The notes beneath the pieces are model-generated. The model searched no databases and had not been told where the DNA came from. It saw only the letters and a program-made list of their open reading frames with translations. 5,021 nt of DNA, taken from an uncultured Bacilli bacterium. Lineage in GTDB: Bacteria; Bacillota_I; Bacilli_A; RF39; UBA660. The stretch covers positions 1-5,021 of the forward strand of contig CANRGQ010000072.1 of assembly GCA_947630195.1 (NCBI GenBank), written 5' to 3'. Both the position numbers and the translations under genes were made by a program. Shown piece after piece: positions 1 through 4,102 of the stretch (positions within the stretch are counted from its first letter, which is position 1; each line of letters begins with the position of its first letter).

Positions 1-165
1 AAATTAGATACAAATGATGTAGTAGAATATTGTAAAAATAAAGTTTTAGATAAAAATTGTAATATATATAAACAAGGTAAGAATTGGTATTGTGAGATTG
101 AAAGTATAATAATAACTATTAACTCATATAGCTATACAATTATAACAGCCCATACTATTCGCTAA
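1..165 (+). CDS. DUF3781 family protein, C-terminal part (5' end outside window)
   Basis: Frame 1 is open from the first base to TAA at 163-165, giving the last 54 residues of a protein whose start lies upstream. The visible part reads TNDVVEYCKNKV, then a lysine-rich stretch, then GKNWYCEIES, and ends ITINSYSYTIITAHTIR. The order of a D-V-V-E-x-C-K helix, a G-K-N-W-Y strand and a terminal hydrophobic SYTIITAH motif matches what I know of DUF3781, a family of small (about 80-90 residue) bacterial proteins of unknown function, so about two thirds of the protein is probably present. No signal peptide or membrane segment is visible. No terminator follows; the next gene starts 85 bases downstream and appears to have its own promoter. 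The family call is from pattern recall, not a search; the biochemical role is unknown. Confidence 0.72.
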   Translation, partial: KLDTNDVVEYCKNKVLDKNCNIYKQGKNWYCEIESIIITINSYSYTIITAHTIR

Positions 166-184
166 ATTACAATTTTATCTAACT

Positions 185-197
185 CTACTAATAGTAG
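185..197. promoter_or_regulatory. 13-bp perfect palindrome, candidate operator of the first XRE gene
   Basis: CTACT-AAT-AGTAG is a perfect inverted repeat with a 3-base centre, lying just upstream of the predicted -35 position of the next gene. Proteins with XRE-type helix-turn-helix domains usually bind short dyads next to their own promoters, so this is a reasonable autoregulatory site. That is inference: a 13-bp palindrome can occur by chance in AT-rich DNA. Confidence 0.3.
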
Positions 198-198
198 G

Positions 199-227
199 TG
201 TTAAAACTTTGGTTAATATTGTATAGT
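199..227 (+). promoter_or_regulatory. Probable promoter of the DUF4825-containing XRE gene
   Basis: The -10 element TATAGT is at 222-227. The best 17-base-spaced -35 is TGTTAA at 199-204, which is weak and may need help or be regulated. Transcription would start near 234, immediately before the ribosome binding site GAAAGGAG (235-242), giving a leader of only about 17 bases. Confidence 0.45.
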
Positions 228-250
228 TGTTTTTGAAAGGAGTAAAAAAT

Positions 251-1405
251 ATGGATTTAGAAAAAATAGGTAAATTTATTGCGAAGACCAGAAAAGATGC
301 CAATTTAACTCAAGAACAACTGGCTGAAAAATTAGGAATAACTTATAAAGCTGTGTCTAAGTGGGAGTGTGGTAAGGGACTTCCTGATGCCTCGATTATG
401 GTGGAATTATGTAAAATTTTAAAAATAACGGTTAATGATTTATTAAGTGGAGAAAAAGTTGGAGAAATAGAATATCAAGAAAAGCTAGAACAAAATATTA
501 TCGATACAATAGATTATACAGATAAAAAAGTATCTGAAAAAAATAAAAATATCGCTATGATGATTATGCTTGGAGGTCTATTTCTAACTTTTATTGCTTT
601 TACAATATTTCCAAGTGAATCATCATGGGGTTCAATTTATTCGGTAATTGGCTTAGTTATATCTTTAATAGGTTTTGCTAAAATGCATAAGAAAAAGTCT
701 TATTTAAAAAGAATATTATATAGTTTTTTATATGTAGTGGTGTTTTTAATAGCTTTATTAATAATTGATTATTCTAATGTTGTCTTAAATAAAGTTGCTC
801 CTCGATTTTCTTATTTAAAAGAAACTGGGGATACAATGATTATTTATAAAACTCCCTTTTATAATGTCTATAGAATAAATAGAGATACTAAAAATGAGTA
901 TTATATAATCGATACTAAAAAAGAATACACTGAAGATAATATACCAATAACTCCCTTTAACAGGGATAAATCAGGAATTGAAAACATAATCAAATATAAA
1001 AATAAGTATGTTGGTAATAATAGTAATGATAGTCATTTAATAGATAATTTACCCCTTGCTGAATATGGTTATGTCTTTGAAATTGATTCTATAAATTTAG
1101 GACTTACTATCGATTATCATATTACAGATTGGTATGTGAATGAAAATCATTATTTAGAAAAATCTTTATTATATAACTCTGTATCAATATTTGCTTTAAT
1201 AGATAATGTCGAACAAATTACTTTTAATTTTAGTGGTAATACCTATACTGTAAATAGAAACCAAATAAATGAATTGTATCCGCATTTTAAAGATATAGTT
1301 GATAAGGAAATTCAAAAAGATAATTTCAATAAATATTTAGAAAATAAAATGAATGATAATAATTTTGTCGAAGATACATTTAAAAAGATATTTATTTTAG
1401 AATAA
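251..1405 (+). CDS. Membrane-anchored XRE-type transcriptional regulator with DUF4825-like extracellular domain
   Basis: A 384-residue protein. Residues about 5-60 form an XRE/Cro-CI helix-turn-helix (LTQEQLAEKLGI, then TYKAVSKWECGK as the recognition region), expected to bind DNA in the cytoplasm. A charged linker follows (about 68-100), then three hydrophobic segments at about 101-120, 127-143 and 155-173. With the DNA-binding end inside, three crossings place the rest outside. Residues about 181-240 carry aromatic strands (IIYKTPFYNVYRIN, NEYYIIDTKKE), and about 245-350 resemble DUF4825: NKYVGNNS, IDNLPL, LGLTIDYH and FALIDNVEQITFNF. I infer a one-component sensor passing an extracellular signal to DNA; ligand and targets are unknown. 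Start choice: ATG 251 lies 8 bases after GAAAGGAG (235-242). An in-frame TTG at 227 lies upstream of that site and overlaps the -10, so it is rejected. No clear terminator follows; the surface-protein gene starts 107 bases downstream. Confidence 0.85.
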   Translation: MDLEKIGKFIAKTRKDANLTQEQLAEKLGITYKAVSKWECGKGLPDASIMVELCKILKITVNDLLSGEKVGEIEYQEKLEQNIIDTIDYTDKKVSEKNKNIAMMIMLGGLFLTFIAFTIFPSESSWGSIYSVIGLVISLIGFAKMHKKKSYLKRILYSFLYVVVFLIALLIIDYSNVVLNKVAPRFSYLKETGDTMIIYKTPFYNVYRINRDTKNEYYIIDTKKEYTEDNIPITPFNRDKSGIENIIKYKNKYVGNNSNDSHLIDNLPLAEYGYVFEIDSINLGLTIDYHITDWYVNENHYLEKSLLYNSVSIFALIDNVEQITFNFSGNTYTVNRNQINELYPHFKDIVDKEIQKDNFNKYLENKMNDNNFVEDTFKKIFILE

Positions 1406-1419
1406 AACTTGCTATATAT

Positions 1420-1444
1420 TTCCAGTAGAATTAATTACTTGGAA
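1420..1444. promoter_or_regulatory. Weak imperfect dyad upstream of the coiled-coil gene promoter
   Basis: TTCCA (1420-1424) and TGGAA (1440-1444) are inverted repeats around a 15-base AT-rich centre. The right arm ends one base before the -35 at 1446. It could be a regulator binding site, and the neighbouring XRE protein is one candidate. There is no T-run after it, so it does not look like a terminator for the upstream gene. Short arms make this low confidence. Confidence 0.18.
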
Positions 1445-1445
1445 G

Positions 1446-1474
1446 TTTACAATAATCATACAATATTATATAAT
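1446..1474 (+). promoter_or_regulatory. Sigma-A-type promoter of the coiled-coil surface protein gene
   Basis: TTTACA (1446-1451), 17 bases, then a perfect TATAAT (1469-1474). This is a strong vegetative-type promoter in the gap between the regulator and the surface-protein gene, so the latter can be transcribed independently. Predicted start near 1481 gives a leader of about 32 bases containing the ribosome binding site AAAGGAAG (1497-1504), 8 bases before the ATG. Confidence 0.7.
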
Positions 1475-1512
1475 AATGCATATAAAAGAAATTTTGAAAG
1501 GAAGTTGATTTT

Positions 1513-2790
1513 ATGAAGTTTTTATCAATTAGTGCGATAAAAGGTTTACTTCTAAGTGTGGGAACCGTAGCGGTAGTAACTACGGGAGTTGTTGTGGTTA
1601 ATAACAATAATTCTTTAAATGATAAACAAGTAAATCTAGTGGAAAATGGAATTACGGAAACTAAAAATCCTAATTTAGTGGAAGCCGAAAATGAAGTAAA
1701 TGCCTCAAGGGCAAATCTTGAAGAAGCAAGTAAAGAAGTTTTAAAAGCTGAGGCCGAAAAAGAAAATGCTGAAAATGAAGCACTTGATGCCGAAAAAGCC
1801 ATAAGTAAAGCAGAAGATGCTAAAAAACTAGCTGAAGCTGAAGTTAAAAATGCTAAAACCGAAAAAGAAAAAAATGCAGTTTTAGAAAAAGTTAAGGAAG
1901 CAGAAAAAGCTATAAATACGGCGAAAGAAACGAAAAAGACTGCTGATGATAAAGTTCAAAAAGCAGAAAAAGCGATAAATGAAGCTACAGAAAATAGAAA
2001 AGCAGCGGAGGAAAGAGTTCAAAAAGCCGAAGAGGCTAAAAAAGCTTTAGAAGAAGAAATAAGAAAGAATCAAGAAAATGCAGAACAAACACCAAAAATT
2101 GAAGAGGCAAAACAACCAACTCAAACAGAAGTAAAAAAAGAAACAAAGACTAAAACTGCAACTAAGGAAAATAACAAAAAAACTAATGAAACTAAAACTG
2201 AAAGTCAAAACAACAATAGTAATGTCAATAATAATACCAATAGCAATAACAATAATGCTAGTAGTAATACAACATTAACAAATCCAAGTAAAGATGAAGA
2301 AAGAACTCTTACGGATGAACAACTTAAAAAAGTTTTAGAACAAGCCGCTAAAGGAGAAGCAGCAGATAAAGAGGCTTATAGAGAAGCCTATAAAGAAAAA
2401 TATGGTCATTATCCAGATGAAGAAAAACAAGAAGTAGAATTCCATTTCTATAGTAATTTAAATCCTTTAACAATTCGTTTATATGACCATGAAAATTTTT
2501 ATACAACTCAAAGATGTGGAGAAGATAAGCATGGTTGTATTTGGTTTGTTGAATTTGCTTGTGATTTAAATGAATGTGTCGGTTTCAAAGACCAACATAC
2601 AGGAGAATTAAAAAGTGATGTTATTTATTCTAAAAGAGCTAATATTAGTGAATTTACGATGAATGCTCCTGAAGCAAGATATGGTTATAAATTTAAACAA
2701 TGGGAATTAATATCTGACCGTAAAAACACAATAAATGGGGAAACAGGTATTGCCTATAAATATGTTGCTGTTTATGAAAAAGTTCAATAA
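1513..2790 (+). CDS. Membrane-anchored or secreted coiled-coil protein with Asn-rich linker and four-cysteine C-terminal domain
   Basis: A 425-residue protein of unrecognised family. Residues 1-10 contain two lysines and 11-29 are strongly hydrophobic (Gly/Leu/Val/Thr), acting as a signal anchor or signal peptide. There is no lipobox cysteine, no LPXTG and no clear cleavage site, so I favour an N-terminal membrane anchor with the rest outside. Residues about 57-190 are Ala/Glu/Lys-rich and should form a long coiled coil, with 21-residue units starting at 127, 148 and 169. Residues 191-260 are a disordered linker, Lys/Thr-rich then Asn/Ser-rich. A charged helical stretch (262-303, including AYREAYKEKYGHYPDEE) precedes a C-terminal domain (about 305-425) with Cys 335, 342, 350 and 355 and an ending, GYKFKQWE then YKYVAVYEK, that recalls the end of InlB-type B-repeats. 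Overall design suggests a stalk displaying a small disulfide-stabilised head. Start ATG 1513 follows AAAGGAAG by 8 bases. Adhesion or ligand binding is only a guess. Confidence 0.8.
   Translation: MKFLSISAIKGLLLSVGTVAVVTTGVVVVNNNNSLNDKQVNLVENGITETKNPNLVEAENEVNASRANLEEASKEVLKAEAEKENAENEALDAEKAISKAEDAKKLAEAEVKNAKTEKEKNAVLEKVKEAEKAINTAKETKKTADDKVQKAEKAINEATENRKAAEERVQKAEEAKKALEEEIRKNQENAEQTPKIEEAKQPTQTEVKKETKTKTATKENNKKTNETKTESQNNNSNVNNNTNSNNNNASSNTTLTNPSKDEERTLTDEQLKKVLEQAAKGEAADKEAYREAYKEKYGHYPDEEKQEVEFHFYSNLNPLTIRLYDHENFYTTQRCGEDKHGCIWFVEFACDLNECVGFKDQHTGELKSDVIYSKRANISEFTMNAPEARYGYKFKQWELISDRKNTINGETGIAYKYVAVYEKVQ
1891..2079 (+). repeat. Three tandem 63-bp units encoding 21-residue coiled-coil repeats
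   Basis: Units begin at 1891, 1954 and 2017, encoding protein residues 127-147, 148-168 and 169-189. Each opens with a Val codon and a variant of V-(K/Q)-(E/K)-A-E-(K/E)-A. Twenty-one residues equal three heptads, so gain or loss of a unit would keep the coiled-coil register. A related copy encodes residues 90-110 (1780-1842), separated from the array by 16 residues. DNA identity between units is only partial, so the duplication is old or under sequence drift. Confidence 0.6.
2206..2271 (+). repeat. Asn/Ser-rich low-complexity linker tract
   Basis: A run of AAT/AAC and AGT/AGC codons encodes residues 232-253 of the surface protein, mostly Asn with Ser, Thr and Val. It is a flexible linker between the coiled coil and the C-terminal domain. 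Its near-repetitive DNA makes it prone to length change by slippage. Confidence 0.65.
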
Positions 2791-2801
2791 TTAAAATACT
2801 T

Positions 2802-2832
2802 AGAGATAGGAAAATAAAACTTATCTCTTTTT
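2802..2832 (+). terminator. Rho-independent terminator after the coiled-coil gene
   Basis: Stem AGAGATAGG (2802-2810) pairs with CTTATCTCT (2820-2828) over 9 positions including one G-U pair, with loop AAAATAAAA. The stem's last T and four following Ts (2829-2832) form the U-tract. It begins 11 bases after the stop at 2790 and separates this gene from the Nudix gene. Confidence 0.75.
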
Positions 2833-2853
2833 CAATGTTTAAAGTAATTTTAG

Positions 2854-2862
2854 TGTTATAAT
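2854..2862 (+). promoter_or_regulatory. Extended -10 promoter of the Nudix gene
   Basis: TG at 2854-2855, one base, then TATAAT at 2857-2862 is a consensus extended -10. No good -35 lies 16-18 bases upstream, which is common for extended -10 promoters. The start would fall near 2869, inside the ribosome binding site AAAGGAG (2867-2873), so the leader would be about 12 bases and the binding site might be partly trimmed. Confidence 0.55.
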
Positions 2863-2880
2863 ATTTAAAGGAGATGTATA

Positions 2881-3297
2881 ATGGATAAATTTAAAGAAAT
2901 AAGACCAGTTGCTCTTGGTATTTTAAAGAAAGATAATAAAATTTTAGTTAATAGAGGATTTGATAAAGTAACAGGAGAAGAATTTTATCGCCCTATTGGG
3001 GGAGGTATTGAATTTTTAGAAACTAGTGAGGATGCTTTAAAAAGAGAATTTCAAGAAGAACTTAATATTGATATTGAAGTAAAAGAATTTTTAGGTATCG
3101 AAGAAAACATATTTACTTATAATGGAAAAAAAGCTCATGAATTAATACTATTTTATAATGTTTCTATTAAGAATGAAGATTACAAAGAAGAATATATAGT
3201 AGAGGGTAATGTTAATGCTATGTGGATTGATATAAATAAGTTTAAAAATAAAGAATTGAAATTATATCCGGAACAAACCCATAAATATTTAAATTAA
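2881..3297 (+). CDS. Nudix hydrolase
   Basis: A 138-residue protein, the usual size of a single-domain Nudix enzyme. The Nudix box is visible at residues 41-63: Gly41, five residues, Glu47, seven residues, then R55-E56-F57-Q58-E59-E60-L61-N62-I63. It fits the G-x5-E-x7-R-E-U-x-E-E-x-G-U pattern except that Asn62 replaces the last glycine. The metal-binding glutamates (56, 59, 60) are present, so Mg-dependent hydrolysis of a nucleoside diphosphate linked to another group is expected. The preceding RPIGGGIEFLE and the early VALGILKKDNKILVNRG strand are typical of the fold. The substrate cannot be read from sequence; nucleotide sugars, ADP-ribose or oxidised nucleotides are all possible. No signal peptide, so it is cytoplasmic. 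ATG 2881 lies 7 bases after AAAGGAG. It follows a terminator and has its own promoter, so it is probably monocistronic. Confidence 0.93.
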   Translation: MDKFKEIRPVALGILKKDNKILVNRGFDKVTGEEFYRPIGGGIEFLETSEDALKREFQEELNIDIEVKEFLGIEENIFTYNGKKAHELILFYNVSIKNEDYKEEYIVEGNVNAMWIDINKFKNKELKLYPEQTHKYLN

Positions 3298-3314
3298 AAA
3301 ATAAAAAGTAAACC

Positions 3315-3340
3315 TTTAGTATGTTTTAAAAAAAACTAAA
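3315..3340. promoter_or_regulatory. 26-bp imperfect palindrome, candidate operator of the second XRE gene
   Basis: TTTAGT (3315-3320) and ACTAAA (3335-3340) are perfect inverted arms, and the centre TTTT/AAAA (3324-3331) is also symmetric; 11 of 13 positions pair across the centre at 3327/3328. The dyad covers the predicted -35 region of the next gene. It is followed by A rather than T, so it is not a good terminator for the Nudix gene. Autorepression by the downstream XRE protein is the simplest reading, by inference. Confidence 0.35.
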
Positions 3341-3352
3341 AAATGTTATAGT
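3324..3352 (+). promoter_or_regulatory. Probable extended -10 promoter of the second XRE gene
   Basis: TG at 3344-3345, one base, then TATAGT at 3347-3352. The 17-base-spaced -35 position (3324-3329, TTTTAA) is poor. The start is expected near 3359, just before the ribosome binding site GGAAGGAG (3360-3367), giving a leader of about 14 bases. The -10 is the same hexamer, at the same 9-base distance from AAGGAG, as in the other XRE gene. Confidence 0.5.
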
Positions 3353-3372
3353 TTTTCTTGGAAGGAGTAATT

Positions 3373-3879
3373 ATGGACCAAGAGAAAATAGGAAAGTTTA
3401 TAGCAAAGAATAGAAAATTAAAAAATTTAACCCAAGAAGAATTAGCGGACAAATTAGGTATTACGAAAAATGCGGTCAGTAAATGGGAAAGAGGTTTATG
3501 TTTAATGGATATGTCTTTACTTAAACCTTTAAGTGAAATATTAGGATTAAGTGTAAATGATATTTTAGCCGGAGAAAAAATCGAAGAAAAAGATATTGAA
3601 AAAAAGAGTGAAGAAAATATTATTAAATTAACCGAACTCATTAATTTAAAATCAATGAAATATGGTATTATAGGAATGGCTTTATTTTCCATTATTTTAA
3701 TGTTTATTTCTTTTTGTAAAGACATTCAAATGTCTTCGATTGTAAGTTTATTATGTGCATATAATATGATTACGTTTCTAAGTCGTTATAAATTACAAAA
3801 AGATAAAACAGATTTATTTACGGGAATAATATTCTTTATTGCGGTTATCTGTAATACCACTACCTTTATATTATCTTAA
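3373..3879 (+). CDS. Membrane-anchored XRE-type transcriptional regulator, short form without outer domain
   Basis: A 168-residue protein. Residues about 5-60 are an XRE/Cro-CI helix-turn-helix (LTQEELADKLGI, then TKNAVSKWERGL as the recognition region). The first 84 residues match the DUF4825-containing regulator at roughly 51 positions by my hand count, so the two are paralogues. After a charged linker (68-95) come three hydrophobic segments at about 97-115, 120-137 and 148-167, and the protein ends there, so it should sit in the membrane with its DNA-binding domain in the cytoplasm. Many relatives have P-D-I-S or P-D-A-S after the helix-turn-helix; here it is M-D-M-S. Start ATG 3373 lies 5 bases after GGAAGGAG (3360-3367). 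An in-frame TTG at 3358 overlaps that site and is rejected. Signal and target genes are unknown; autoregulation is plausible from the dyads upstream. The short form is probably complete, because it ends in TAA right after a full third segment. Confidence 0.85.
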   Translation: MDQEKIGKFIAKNRKLKNLTQEELADKLGITKNAVSKWERGLCLMDMSLLKPLSEILGLSVNDILAGEKIEEKDIEKKSEENIIKLTELINLKSMKYGIIGMALFSIILMFISFCKDIQMSSIVSLLCAYNMITFLSRYKLQKDKTDLFTGIIFFIAVICNTTTFILS

Positions 3880-3949
3880 AAAATTATTACAAAAAAATAT
3901 AAATTGTGTTAAACTTAATAAGTAATACATTTGACACATGTAGTGCTAG

Positions 3950-4011
3950 GCACATAAATCTGATTACAGAGATGTATTTAGAAAATGGCCTAGAGCTTAT
4001 GTGCTTTTTTT
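3950..4011 (+). terminator. Terminator-like hairpin with long structured loop
   Basis: GCACATAA (3950-3957) pairs perfectly with TTATGTGC (3997-4004), followed directly by seven Ts (4005-4011). An A-T and a G-U pair can extend the base of the stem. The 39-base loop is far longer than in a plain terminator and contains a small hairpin, TCTG-ATTA-CAGA (3959-3970). Only the + strand has a T-run, so it acts on rightward transcripts, probably those from the second XRE gene. It would also shield the transposon gene from read-through. Confidence 0.6.
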
Positions 4012-4044
4012 ATACAATAGGAAAGTCATGCAAAAAGTGAAATT

Positions 4045-4056
4045 ATGTCTTGACAT
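4045..4056. repeat. 12-bp inverted repeat overlapping the tnpB -35
   Basis: ATGTC-TT-GACAT is a perfect inverted repeat with a 2-base centre. It contains the -35 hexamer TTGACA (4050-4055). It could be a binding site for a regulator of tnpB, or part of a foldable single-strand structure at the left end of the element. Both are inference. Confidence 0.3.
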
Positions 4057-4078
4057 TCATTTGTTCGTATAGTATAAT
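4050..4078 (+). promoter_or_regulatory. Consensus sigma-A promoter of tnpB
   Basis: TTGACA (4050-4055), exactly 17 bases, then TATAAT (4073-4078): a perfect match to the consensus at both hexamers. The predicted start near 4085 leaves a leader of about 18 bases holding AGGAGGT (4089-4095), 7 bases before the GTG start codon. Confidence 0.85.
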
Positions 4079-4102
4079 TATATTATCCAGGAGGTAATAG
4101 TT

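Noticed and set aside
227..250. Upstream TTG start for the first XRE protein (8 extra residues)
   Set aside because: The TTG overlaps the -10 element and lies before the ribosome binding site at 235-242, which is correctly spaced for ATG 251. The paralogue also begins with the same M-D-x-E-K-I-G-K-F-I.
1513..1602. Coiled-coil protein as a lipoprotein or sortase-anchored protein
   Set aside because: There is no cysteine in or after the N-terminal hydrophobic segment to serve as a lipobox, and the C-terminus has no LPXTG motif followed by a hydrophobic stretch and basic tail.
1431..1802. Minus-strand open frame of 123 residues rich in Ser, Ala and Phe
   Set aside because: It is the complement of the Ala/Glu/Lys coiled-coil codons of the + strand gene, which readily gives a stop-free Ser/Phe/Ala frame. 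It has low complexity and no recognised motif, and it overlaps a well-supported gene with its own promoter and ribosome binding site.
3315..3340. Inverted repeat as a terminator for the Nudix gene
   Set aside because: The hairpin is almost all A-U and is followed by A residues on the + strand, with no T-run on the minus strand either. A regulatory dyad is the better reading.
3358..3372. Upstream TTG start for the second XRE protein (5 extra residues)
   Set aside because: The codon overlaps the ribosome binding site GGAAGGAG that serves ATG 3373.
3336..3725. Minus-strand open frame of 129 residues
   Set aside because: It lies opposite the second XRE gene, which has a clear helix-turn-helix, start signal and membrane segments. 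The reverse frame shows no recognisable domain.
3931..3958. Possible promoter TTGACA (3931-3936) with CATAAA 16 bases downstream, which also loosely resembles synthetic constitutive promoters
   Set aside because: The -10 match is only 4 of 6, and a transcript starting near 3965 would lack the 5' arm of the terminator stem, so it would not explain the hairpin. The synthetic resemblance is limited to TTGACA and a CTAGG-like spacer and fits chance.
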